Assembly (NCBI GenBank): GCA_032433595.1
Contig: JASWJB010000028.1
Coordinates: 62,001-126,000, forward strand
DNA length: 64,000 bases
Direction: 5' to 3'
Source of the DNA: Conoideocrella luteorostrata
Taxonomy: Eukaryota; Ascomycota; Sordariomycetes; Hypocreales; Clavicipitaceae
The notes under the pieces are model-generated. The model ran no database searches, had not been told where the DNA came from, and saw only the letters and a program-made list of their open reading frames with translations. The translations under genes were made by a program, and so were the position numbers. How positions within the stretch are numbered: position 1 is the first letter of the stretch; each line of letters opens with the position of its first letter. Positions 45,573 to 56,700 of the stretch are shown here, one piece after another.

Positions 45573-46108
45573 TCATTGTTGCGCCTTTTTTCCGAACAAC
45601 CAGTTTTTGCGCTTGGCGGCTGTCGAATCGGGGTCTGGACCTGAAACGGCTGCGCGACCGGGACCATCGTCAATAACGGCTTGCTCTCTGCTGCTCTTGC
45701 CGGTGAGTTCGTCCAAATCCTCGTTATCTCGCAAAACGTTTCCCGCACCGCCGCGACCAGTATGTTGAGCACCAGAACTATACCGTCTTGGGACTCTGAA
45801 AAGATGTGATGCTATTAGCTTTTTACTGAACTTCGCTCGATTGAGCAGAAACAAGGTGAGATATCTTCTACATACGCTTGAACATCTTGTCGCAGACGAG
45901 TCTCTAGCGGATCATCATTCTTAGCCATATTTCCAGTGCCACCGCGACCAGTGGTGACCACCGACTTCTTCAGCACAGGGGTCTCAAGGTCTGATGCATT
46001 GAGCTTTGGTGACTGAGAAGCGTTGGCCATGTTCCCCGCACCACCACGGCCATGAGACGATAATTGTGAGGTCATTGTCGGCCTGCTCGCTTCGTTGTTC
46101 TGCGCCAT
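45573..46108 (-). CDS. Small GRGG-repeat protein, DUF3602/Par32-like
   Basis: Complement(join(45573..45795, 45876..46108)), 151 residues. Three copies of a GRGGxGN motif: HGRGGAGNMAN near residue 20, TGRGGTGNMAK near 54 and TGRGGAGNVLR near 89. The GRGGAGN repeat is the hallmark of the fungal DUF3602 family, which includes yeast Par32, a TORC1/nitrogen-responsive phosphoprotein that inhibits ammonium transporters. The rest is hydrophilic and Ser/Asp/Lys-rich with no membrane segment, and ends KRKNWLFGKKAQQ. The 80-bp intron has a GTATGT donor and a TTTTCAG acceptor and splits an Ala codon. Function in this organism is unknown; a role linked to nitrogen signalling is only by family resemblance. 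Confidence 0.85.
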
Positions 46109-47339
46109 ATTCCCGTTTCTCGCCTGAACGTTGGGGTCTCGCTGATGTTAAACCAGGTTTGAGAGTCTATTGCTCGAGGATACCGTTAAACGGCTGGTTA
46201 TAATATGTAGTCGGAGGTGGAGGCTGGGAGAGGCTGCCTGTGCAGTGGGAAGAAATCAGAAATCAGTGTCGTGGCCGTAAGGCAAGCAGTTGATGTTATG
46301 TCTCTTATGACCAATGTTGTTGGAGAAAGCAGAACCAGCCTTGATTTATCCTGGAGGCTAGAGCGAGGGACAACAGGGGTTGGATTGAGGGCTGATTGGC
46401 GGCGATGCATGCATGTCTCTGAACGGCGATGTTCATTGTGGCAGAGACAGGTGCGTGGCTGGGTCCACCGAAACTTCCTCTGGTTCAAGTGGCCTAGCTA
46501 GTGTCACTGTGCGGAGCACAGTGTACACGAAATACACCATGAGATCTAGTTGCTACGTATGCATATTGGGTCAGCTGTTACTAGGCAGTTCCTTGAGCCT
46601 CGTCCGGCTACGGCGATGCGGTAATGTAGGCTACAAATCAATATTGGTATATCTTTGGAAACGGAACCTATTATTCTATCATTTGGATGTTATTATTTAC
46701 TGCAGGCGTCTCGCAACGGATGTTCTCCAGAAGCGTCAAGTTATTGCTTGTCTAACCGGTCAGCAACCTACGAAGCCCAAAATTTCACGCGAAAGGCTTA
46801 TTGGAGTAGTTCTCAATGTAATACTGGCATAAAATGAGCTCCTTGCGCGAATAGGTGGGTTGGGAGATCTGGCTCTTCATATCGGTAATTCAATACTGGA
46901 TACTTATACTATTTTTCGGCTAAATTCATCCCAACAGTTCCTCGACAACGTGGTTGGGAAGATGCTGATATACAGAGGCTGTTTTGTATAGAGTTGTTTT
47001 TAGTAACTCTCGTTCTTTTCCATGTTTTACGGTTTGCTTTGCCTCATCCACTTGGCGCTATATTGGCTTTGGCTATTGTTGCTCGTGATTTAGCGCGCTG
47101 CCAGTTCTTTGATTTATTGACGGTATTGCTCTTGCCCATGCATTTGTGACTAGCGGGCAGCGGTTTTCGGGTTGAACTATATGATTGAAAAGGAGGCAAG
47201 AAAAAAGTCAAGTATTCCATGATTCCTATTGTATGATCCTTAGATGTTATAGGATGATCGTATAATATGCCAGCACGTCGACGCAAAGAGCGAACGCCGA
47301 ACCGTTTGCCCTGTCCAATTCAGCAAGACTGCTAGGCAT
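46109..47339. other. Intergenic region velB-DUF3602 gene
   Basis: These 1.2 kb hold the promoter of the DUF3602 gene and the velB 3' UTR. Open frames on both strands lack any resemblance or splice partners. No dispersed CGGAGTA copy here, in contrast to the upstream side of velB. Confidence 0.5.
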
Positions 47340-49143
47340 CTAGTCACCGTAATCATCATCGTCGCCCCCTTTGACGTTGGAGTCTTTGCGAATCGGTATT
47401 TTGATTCCTTGTGTAGCGAATGTTTTGCTGAGAGGCGTACTTTCGCAAACACCGGGAAACTTCTTTGCCGAAAAAACGTGGAAAATTTCGCTAAAGCAGC
47501 AGGCTAGGATGGGTGCTCTAGTTTTGTTAATCTTTGGAGCTCCCACATCGCGAGGCATGCCATTCGATTCCCCAACATTAACGAACGAAAATCTCAAGCT
47601 GCAGATACTTGGTTAAATTTTGGGGTGGTAAAAGAGTTACAGGAAGCGAATGCATACCGGAAAGGGCCCTCGGTTCGCACTGATAAGTCTTGAAGGACAA
47701 ACCATATTCCAATGCGATCTTCGGTATCACTGAGGCGAAATGCACTAGCAGCTAAACTGCCTATCAGGTTTCGGGTAAACATGCCCTGTGGTTGCCCACC
47801 GACCATAGCCATCCGAGCTAGGGAATTGTGATCCTGAACATAGCCTGTTGCAGTTGAGGAACCGTTCCTGCTGTATCCTGAGACACTTGTTTGTGATGGC
47901 AGAGGAGTAACTCCTCCATCTGACCGATAAGGCTGGTGATGTGGGAAGTACTGCTGCGGTGGACCATACGAACCATTTGGAGGATAAGGAGACGCTGCAA
48001 CCGAAATTTAGTTACAATCACACGTTTCAATTCAAAGCTAGGGTGATGAACTATTCTTGACCTTACCTTGAGCATAGCTAGCTTGCATTTGATAATCTTG
48101 TACGTAGTTGATACCATGGGATGCATTATACGCTGAGTCTCGATTAGACGGAAGAACATGCTGAGTATACGGGACAAGTCCAGTGTCGCCTCCATTTAAA
48201 GTCGTGTATGAATACGGGGTTGTTGAAGAGATCGAAGGACTGCCTGTAGAGGAGCGAACAAGGTTGACTTCTTTTGTTCCATCTTCATTCCAAAGATCAA
48301 CATTGAGGACAAACATCGAATGGTCAATATCACTAATGAAGTATAAGCTGCTCATAATTTGTGGTTGAGAGTGAAATATGCAGGGAGAAGACGTGGTTGA
48401 ATGCATACTTGCAGTCTATTTCTTTACCAGTGGTACTGTCTGTAATAATTAGTTGAACGCAAGGTGGTGGAGTAATGGGTCGGCGATCCTACTGCAAGTT
48501 AGAGTAGGTATCGAAATGTTCATCGATGCTAGATATATTTACTTTGTCTCCGAATCCGCACATCCGTGCTCTTTTAGGTTGTTGAGCCACCTGAAGTCTT
48601 TTCCCTTGTGTTAGCATCCCTTGACGCCACAGCGCGTATTGAAGCTGCGGATAAAACTCACAGGTACCTCCGTCCGGTAGCAGGGTCGATTTTCGAAACT
48701 GGTGCCAGCATTTGTGTGTCGTTTCCGATCGGCTTTCCAGAGATGCCAGATGTCATAGATCCTGTAAGATTTGGCTGCGTCTCTTCTTGCCTGGATGAGT
48801 GTGCGGAAGGTGGTGGCATTTGCGGCGGTGGTAGATGATGTTGTAACTGGTCATGTGAACCATGAGTTTGAGCATGTTGAGAAAGCGGATGGGATGACGC
48901 ATTTGAATGTGAATGCGACGATGTTTGGCTATGCATATGGCTACTTTGACTCTGATGCGGTTGGTGTGGATGCGCCGTTTGTCGTGGTTGTTGATGTTGC
49001 TGCTGTGGTTGATGATGACCTTGGTAGTCAAATACCGGGTGGCCAGGAGGGTGTTGGCTTGATGAAGTTGTTGAGCCATAGGAAGCTCCTGGCAGAGGCA
49101 TCTGTTGGGCCATGTCTGCTGGAGGAGGATACGCTGAGCCCAT
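47340..49143 (-). CDS. velB: Velvet regulator VelB
   Basis: Complement(join(47340..47598, 47658..47994, 48067..48332, 48409..48488, 48543..48597, 48662..49143)), 492 residues, six exons. VelB pairs with VeA and VosA and controls light-dependent development, spore viability and secondary metabolism; its velvet fold binds DNA. The domain begins YLLQVAQQPKRARMCGFGDK and DRRPITPPPCVQLII, continues HSMFVLNVDLWNEDGTKEVNLV, is interrupted by a Tyr/Pro/Ser-rich insertion of about 100 residues as in other VelB proteins, and resumes at GMFTRNLIGSLAASAFRL, GIWFVLQDLSVRTEGPFR, FSFVNVG and FSAKKFPGVCESTPLSKTFA, then IPIRKD. The first 160 residues are unusually His/Gln-rich. The ATG at 49143 is the first in frame; upstream in-frame codons are non-ATG. 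All junctions keep frame. Confidence 0.93.
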
Positions 49144-49834
49144 AGCTATCGAAAAGATCACTGTGCAACCTGTGTCCTATTCTGATTGAGAGATCTCGGG
49201 GTAAAGTGCCTAAGAAGGTTCAGACGACTGTTGTAGTGAGAATATCTACTGTGATTTCTCTCGGATTTCATCCCCGCTCAAATCGCGAAATCGCAAGGCT
49301 GGTGGCGCAGACAACGGTGGTGGTACTCCGTAGCTGTGGTTGAATTGATGATGGATGGGGAGGCAGTGAAGAGGTCAACTTAATGCTAGGTACGGAGAAC
49401 CCAACATAACCTGATCGCTAGTGGACAACCAGACAACGGGCTGCCGCTATATTTAACGCAGTTCAAGAAGAAGAACAAAAAGGTACTTGTGGGGAGGGGA
49501 CATAGGGGGATAAGGAGGGGAAAGTAATAGTTAATTGGAAGAGAAGGTACCCGAGCAAAGTGGGAAGCAGAGGCGGGATGACCGGCTTTGGAAACAGACC
49601 AACGTTGGTCAACAAGCCAACGCAGCCGGAGTATGGAATACACCAGCACCGTTTCCAGCTGGAGGCTGGAGAACTGGTTAGTGAGATCTGTTGTCTGGTG
49701 CATTCAATCAAAAAAAAGTGCGCTAATAAAATTATTAGTCTGGCCTGAGAGGGTCTGGCCATGCGCTATTATAACACAACCAGACACATATAGAGCGCTC
49801 ATTACGGAGCTTTGTACGGAGTAGTCTTCATGCT

Positions 49835-49858
49835 GTCTGGTGCTACAAGACACCAGAC
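49835..49858. repeat. Perfect 8-bp hairpin GTCTGGTG/CACCAGAC
   Basis: Arms at 49835-49842 and 49851-49858 around an 8-nt loop, within a region where CCAGAC and GTCTGG recur. Confidence 0.6.
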
Positions 49859-50618
49859 CAGACTACAGTGGTGTGTAGGCCGCTAATTGGGCTACCACAT
49901 TTTTGACCCCTCACCCATAACCGAGACGATCTCCAGTCTTGACGCGGTGCCATAGTAAGCCTCATCAGACGAATACACCTAAATCGACACACCTCTAATA
50001 CTATTCCTAATCCTAACTCGACGGTTATAACAACTTCCTATTCCTCTCTACTTAATTAGTATCACATTGTTTACATTAAAGCCTTTGTAAATTAAATATG
50101 AAGTTAAGTTACTCCGTAGACCAAGTTGCCTCGTGGTAGGTGGTTCCTGAATACCCTAGGGACTAGAGACACGGGACGCTGGACGACCACTATTAATTGG
50201 TTTCCAGTGCTTATTCAATTTACGATGCTCATCGAACCTAACTAATAACTTAAAAATGTGATTAGGGGGCTTTCGGGTAATTCGTCAGTTGAAGCGTCAC
50301 CGGTGCTGCCCCCCCCCCAAATTTTGGCCGGACCAATTTAATGGGCATCTGATCATCGCGCCACCCGACTTCTATGGTTTCTAACGCCTATCTTGGCTTT
50401 CTTTACGCGTCATTAATACAGTGCATTCAGCGACTTGCGTCCATAGGCTATCGTATCCCGCATGCCCTAATGCACCTTGAGACAGTGGGGTAACTAGTTA
50501 GTTAACTACGTACGGAGTACACGACTATGGAAATCCCTGGAGGCCCTTTTTTTAGGGGGGAAAATACGGAGTAGTGGAGGGAATCATGGTTGCATGGGCC
50601 CAAGCACGCGCCTGACTG

Positions 50619-50681
50619 ATTAATCGAGACATCGGGGCCGACCCAGCGCACTCTGCCTCTGCCCTGGACGTCTCGATTAAT
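50619..50681. repeat. Perfect 12-bp inverted repeat, 39-bp spacer
   Basis: Left arm ATTAATCGAGAC at 50619-50630, right arm GTCTCGATTAAT at 50670-50681. The spacer is GC-rich between AT-rich arm tips. It resembles the ends of a miniature inverted-repeat element or a paired regulator site, but no target-site duplication is obvious. Confidence 0.7.
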
Positions 50682-52202
50682 ATGTCGACACCTTGCCAAG
50701 GCAGTGTTATTGTACGGAGTACCATAGTGGTATGTACGGTGTAGATTGCAGGGATAAATAATGTTAGCCCGGTACGCTCCCTTGGTACTGCTCGACAAGC
50801 TAGTCCTTGCCGTAAATTAGCAACTCACAAACTCACAAACACCATCATTTTTAGTATTGCTAATTCGCTGCGCAAATCTTGGCACCCCGTGCATGCTACA
50901 ACTACTCGTAATATTGCCAGGCTTTTCTCATGCGAGTCTTAAGGTGATGTGCACTCTGCCAGAGCCTCGTGAGTGAATGGCCCCTTATTATTTCCCTAGA
51001 TCTGACTGGGGTGTCGAACGCAAGCTCAAGTCTCATCCAGTATGCTCTAGGTTTTTGCGCGCCTTTAGGTTTCGTGAACGCCACCGTCACTACTCCGTAG
51101 AGCAACCTAAATAAACGCTTAATACTTTGTGTACCAGCCTTCGGCTTCTTCATTTATAAGGTAAGATGAAGATTATCCTCCTTGAACACGAATAAAAAAG
51201 CGTAATTATCTCCTCTTTTTCAATCTTGACACTGTTCGTAGATGATCATGACTCTAACTAATTGTGTCTCGTTCTTGTTCTCTCTCTGCATCGTCGATCT
51301 TCGTTACTCAACGAAAAGTTTCATGATCACGCGGGAACGTCTAGTCGGCTGCCAAGGTGGCTAAGCCTTCTACTGGTTTGACCACGACTGTACGAAGCTG
51401 TAGCAACGAACCGCATTCGCCAATGGCACAATCACAGCAACCAAAGACAATGATTAAAGGTGGAAACTGAGAATGCGTTCCAAATCCGCTATTAAGTACT
51501 TATCGTACTGGCCATAATGTTCGCCGTTAGCGCTGCGCTCTTGGCATCTGGCCGGCAGCTTTATCACGCATGGCTGTAATGATGGGCCGAGAGTCGGTGA
51601 TAATTCACCCAAAACCCCTTTTTGCTTACAGTGGAACTGACTGCTTGAAGGTTTCCGCAGAGCATTAGACACATGGCACAGCGTTGGACTTCTGTTATCC
51701 AGAAAGGATTGCTGGCACGTTATCGGCTTGCAATTCCGTACCGATTGAATGAACTGCAACTAACCCAGAGCCGCTATCCCTTCTGATTTCAACACAACTT
51801 AGATAAAAGTTAAATAACTTATCGAAGGTCCTTTTAAGCTATCTCGATGGCGCTCATCATTCTCATAGGGCAACCAGTTTTGAAAGGTGGGCGGGAAAAG
51901 TTTTTCACCGCTGAATTGAGCTATATTAACACACTCTCTTCGGCATATGCGATACTGCGCCTGATGTAGATAGATACGAGGTGTCACCTTTTAACAAGGA
52001 GAAAAGAGTCGATGAGCAGGTTAGCCGACATAGTAACTTGCGGAATGCGCGGCGCTTTGTAAATGTGCTTGCTAGCCAGTATGGCGCTGGCGCATTTGAA
52101 GAAAAGACTAACTATCCAAAAGCGTATATTTTCGTACACAATTCTGTCTAAAGTAGGTAGAAATGAAAGTGTGCAAGTGTCTGCCGTTAATTGATGGGCG
52201 TT

Positions 52203-52490
52203 TTAGTTGGATACTGGATGCATCCTCTCTTCTAGACTGCTCCAGTACACGAGTGGTCGTGGTTCCAAAACACTGAGGCCAGTGGGGAAATATTTCCGCT
52301 CTTCTTCCAGCCCGACTATAGATGATTGACGAAAGACAATGCTGTTAATAGTTGCTTCTGTTGATAAGACCGCGTGGGTATTGTGCGTGGAATCTTGAGA
52401 TGAATTTGTAGCGGAGAGCCACGATTGGATTGAACCGCGGCGGCGGGGTCGAGGCGGGAATCGGTACTGGTATTGGAAAGATGAAGACAT
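52203..52490 (-). CDS. Small hypothetical protein, 95 residues
   Basis: Single short frame starting MSSSFQYQYRFPPRPRRRGS. It has a basic Pro/Arg-rich N-terminus, a Ser/Thr/Asn-rich middle and an ending FPTGLSVLEPRPLVYWSSLEERM. That last block (GLxVLEPRPxVYW-S-EER) looks like a conserved motif rather than chance sequence, and reminds me of short uncharacterised proteins of filamentous ascomycetes, but I cannot name a family. No signal peptide or membrane helix. It stands alone between the velB desert and CCH1. It could also be the last exon of a longer gene. Confidence 0.5.
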   Translation of the reverse strand: MSSSFQYQYRFPPRPRRRGSIQSWLSATNSSQDSTHNTHAVLSTEATINSIVFRQSSIVGLEEERKYFPTGLSVLEPRPLVYWSSLEERMHPVSN

Positions 52491-53784
52491 TTTGAAGGCA
52501 GTTCTGGTCGTTGGATGGACATAAGACGTGGGATAGTGCGGGATAATGTAGCCACCGAGGGATGTGCTATTGTTTGAGCCGCCGATATTCTCCAGGAACT
52601 GAACTGATTTTTAGGTTTAAGCACAACAGAGACACCTGGGGAGAGGCGAAATTGTGGAGGCAAGCGACTTTGTCGTATCGCGATAATGAGTTCGGGTAGA
52701 AGTTGGAGTCTATGAAACGATAATCAAAGAGAGATTGATAGCAAAAACCATTCAGAGTAAATATTATAAAATAGATATATGTAAATAATTTCTCGTGGCA
52801 GCAGCAGGCCAGCTTATCACCAAGATATATGCGCCATCTGCCTATCCGGAGGAATTACAGTAGCGTGCGATTCCATCTCAGCGGACGCAAAAGGAGGTGG
52901 GAGTGGAGGGGACTTAATACCTCCATCCCATACTACCTCGATTGCATACCAGGAGTGCCACTTGGAAACATCCCTAAATTCGCTGTTGGCTGCTGCAGTC
53001 TGACATTTGGTGCCGCAGAAAGGCCCTTAGGTGGGACGATGAGCGAGACTGTCTCCCTCTCAAGCATCGAATGAGTTCGTAATCGATGCTATGAATCGCC
53101 ACCAGCTTCATAATATTAGCCCTGCATATCGAAACAAATTCCCCACGCATGCCAGGAGAACGCTAAGAAGGGATTAGTTGAGACTGCTACAGCATCATGT
53201 ACCCTAGTCTGTTTCAGGGTGGCTTTGAGTGTGTAACACTTTAGCCCACAAAGCCCCCCTGAAATCCTCGAAGCCGAAACAGCGGATATCTTCACTATCG
53301 AAGTAGCTGGAAGTAGATGAATAAATATTTCGCATCTGAAAATATCCCACCCACAGCATAAGCGTGAGATGGAACCTCTCTCGCTCGACTTGTCGATGTA
53401 TGCAATATATGGTAGCACAAAGCGAATGCACAAACGCTTCACTAGGGGCATTGTTGGTGCTCGCATATTGCAACACATTCACTCTGCGAAATTCGATACT
53501 CTACTTGGCACGTGAATGAAAATGGCGATCCTTTGCAGGGTCTAGTATTGTTATTGCTTCCAGAAATCTAGCTCTCGAAAATACCAATAACTAGATTGTT
53601 CTATAATTTCCACCAAATTTCTGGAAATACATGCTCCCGTCTGCTCTGTCTCGTAGCCACTGTAATGATATCCAAATTATTTCTTAGTCTTTGACCAACG
53701 CTTAAGGACGCTAATATAGTATTTACTTCTAATTCCTGCCTGTGCTCAGCCTCTACCGACCTAAAAATGCGACACCTTTGCCCC
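52491..53784. other. Intergenic region CCH1-small gene
   Basis: 1.3 kb containing the CCH1 3' UTR and the promoter of the small hypothetical gene. Open frames of 80-120 codons on both strands overlap each other and show no resemblance. Nothing else seen. Confidence 0.45.
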
Positions 53785-56700
53785 CTATCCGAGGTCCCCA
53801 AATCGGTATGATCCCCTATCCGGTCTCCGTAATGTTGCACTTCGCCGAATGCTTTCCATCCAAACCGAGTCATCTAGCATATCGCGAGCTTCGGTAGGGC
53901 TTACTGCGCTTCCGTGGCCACCAGACTGAGGCACATTTTGGTTCTGATTATCAACCTCATACAGCTCAAAACTGAAACCCGACGTGCTACCTTGACGTGG
54001 AGCAGTAGTTTGTGATGACTGGGGATAGCTGAGTGGATGTTGATATATCGTTTCATGCAGACTCAAATCCGCTGAATGGGATGTATCCTGCCGGCTGGCA
54101 CCTTCTCCAGTACTTAGATGCGTCCATCGAGGCTGCTCGCTGGTATGATCTTCATTCACTCGATGCACATTGTCACTAGCTTCATCATCCACCAGGATAT
54201 GGGGTATTGTGAGTTGGGGAATAATCGACATTCGGGAAGCCCGCTTCTTTTCCATATGCTTCTTGAATTTTCTGGACCAGTAACTGCGAGTAACACGGTT
54301 AGCTTTCAGCCTCAGGGGGGGTACTTTATTCCACAGCATCGTCTGACACAAGCCTAACTTACAGCGTATTAAAAAATCCTTGAACAACCTTCCGTCGAAT
54401 CTCTTCGTCAACACGCTGCAAACGAGCTCTACGCCGTAAAAATTCTTCCAACCTGCATAGGTTTTAGTGTTCACGTCCATTAAATGAAGATACGAAAGAT
54501 ACTTACTTTAAACTTTTGCTGTCATTAATTATGTTATAGTGGGCAAGAATCAGAAGCACGTCTGTGAACGCTACGCCTTTATCTGGGTCAGCCGATACCA
54601 GCACTTCTCCGAAAAATATCTTGAAACGGCGACGCCGTTCGCGTATTCTTCCAACATCCAACTGAGACAGTCTTTGGTTGAGTTTGTCTATGTTGATATC
54701 GTTGTATAGGTTTGTTGTAGCAATTGACATATGTCGTGCTGATTTCGAGTCATCCCGCACATCTTCCAATATTTGTGCAATAGAGTCTTCTGGTTGGTAA
54801 ATCCGCATCTGGAAAACGCCAGAGAGTTCTCCCAGGAGTCGAGGGAATTGTTCCTTAGAAATGAAACCCGTTCCTGATGGATCAACGCTTCGCCAAGCCT
54901 CTTTGAATCGCCGGATCTCGTCTCGGTCAACAATCGACATGCCGCTTGACCGCTGGTAAACGTAACTAAAGCTTTCGTAAATCAGTGAGACGAAAAGGTT
55001 AACAAAAATATACATGCTGATAATGTTCCAAGCAACAAATAGAAACCGTGCCCAAGCCTTGCTCCCGCAGTCACTGTCAAAAAATCTGCTCTCCTCCACA
55101 CAGAGAGGCGGCCTAATTTCTGCATAATCCTCCATAATCTGATTCCATCCTTCGCCTAAACTCATCCTGAAGAGTAGAATCAATGCTTTTGGAACACTTC
55201 GGAAGTTGATATCCCCCGTCTCATTATCTCCAAAGCGAGTAAGGCTGAAAGCTTGTGTCATTGCGATAGCGAAGACGAGGAAGCAAACGAGCCAAGTTGC
55301 CAACAGATTGCTGATAATTGTTAAGCTGGCTGCGGCAGTTTTAAAGAGCTGGTCCAACGCGTCGTTTCGTGGTATTAAGAGCAAAACAATCGCCACAAGA
55401 AAAAATTTGTGCAATTGGACTGACGCATCGGCTCTCGCGTCGGCAATCATTAGTGCCAGGGTAGCAACGAATGCGCCTGAAACAAAAATGAGTGCATAAA
55501 TGTCCCATGCGCTTTTTCGAAATCGAGCCCATCCAAGGCCAGCAATTCGAATGACGATGTTACTCAAGTATGTCAGAATGAAAAGAAGAAAGAGAACTTC
55601 TCGGGTTCTGGTCCACCAGAACGGTTCGGAACTGAATTCAATCATGAGTAAAAGTAGATGGAACACCAACACGATGGTGATTGCTTGATACCACTTCCCA
55701 CGCTTTTCGATTGCTCTCTTGTGGCACCACTTCTTCCAGCTCTTCTCACTGTCCTTGTACGAGCTCTTCGAGGGCGATATCTGGCGTAACAGTTTGCGAA
55801 GTTCCAACCAGGATCGTTGTTCCGCTGTAAGAAAAGCAACCCCGGTTTGCTCAGTATAGTTTCTCATGAAAACTGAGATGAACAAAGTTAGAACGAAAAC
55901 AGTGGCCATCAGATTAAATACGACAAAAAAAAGTGCATTTCCTTGTGCAGATAAATCTTGAGGTTGCATCCCTGGTCCCACAATGGCCTGAGCAGCAAAT
56001 GACACATCTGTCCAGCCTTCTTGGCTGACGATCTGAAACAGGGTGAAAAGCGATGATCCGAAATCGTCAAAATTGAAATAGGGGTTTGAGGCGACTCGAG
56101 GAGCAAGCATGGGCCAATTTTTGTTGAACGGCGAACTATTATACTCCCCGAAGCACGCATTCAGAATTTCCATATTGCTGGAGTCGTTGCATGTCACCAT
56201 CAATCCACTAAAAAGGTTTAGCCCATAAATGGCAAAGGGTATCAGCAGTGACAAAGATATAAGAGCTGCCTGTTATTACGAGTTAGCTCCCCTTTCTGCA
56301 TGCCAAGTCTGTAAGCAAGGACAACAGTAGGTGCGGGGGGGGGATAAACTCACCCCTATCAACTTCCACCAGCCAACAATGATTAAAGAGTGGAACGTGT
56401 CCCTAGCGCTATCGCTGACGTTTAGTAAACGAAGAGCTCGCAGCGCTTTGAAGGCTCCAACAGCTCTGGAAATGGCGCCGTCATTTATCAAAAGTGTGAT
56501 AACGTTGATCCATAATGTCACCAGCACAATGCCGTCAATTATGCCCCATGAGCTGCGCATATATGCATTCGGAGTCCAAAAGAAGCCATCTGCAATGATT
56601 TTGATGACTGCTTCAATGGTGAAGACCGTCGTAAACGCCAAATCAGTCCACACATACCAGTTCAACGTGTTCGAGGGATGTTGTTCCTTGTATTCTTTCT

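Larger units (their letters stand above)
49144..52202. other. velB upstream gene desert with CGGAGTA copies and inverted repeats
   Basis: Three kilobases without a supported gene. Copies of CGGAGTA or its complement lie at about 49325, 49818, 50112, 50512, 50566, 50713 and 51092. It also holds a hairpin at 49835-49858, a ten-base C run at about 50309, and a 12-bp perfect inverted repeat at 50619-50681. A CCAGAC/GTCTGG motif recurs between 49420 and 49870. Confidence 0.55.

Noticed and set aside
53116..53482. Two overlapping minus-strand frames of 92 and 120 codons
   Set aside because: They overlap each other in different frames, have no motif and no splice partners.
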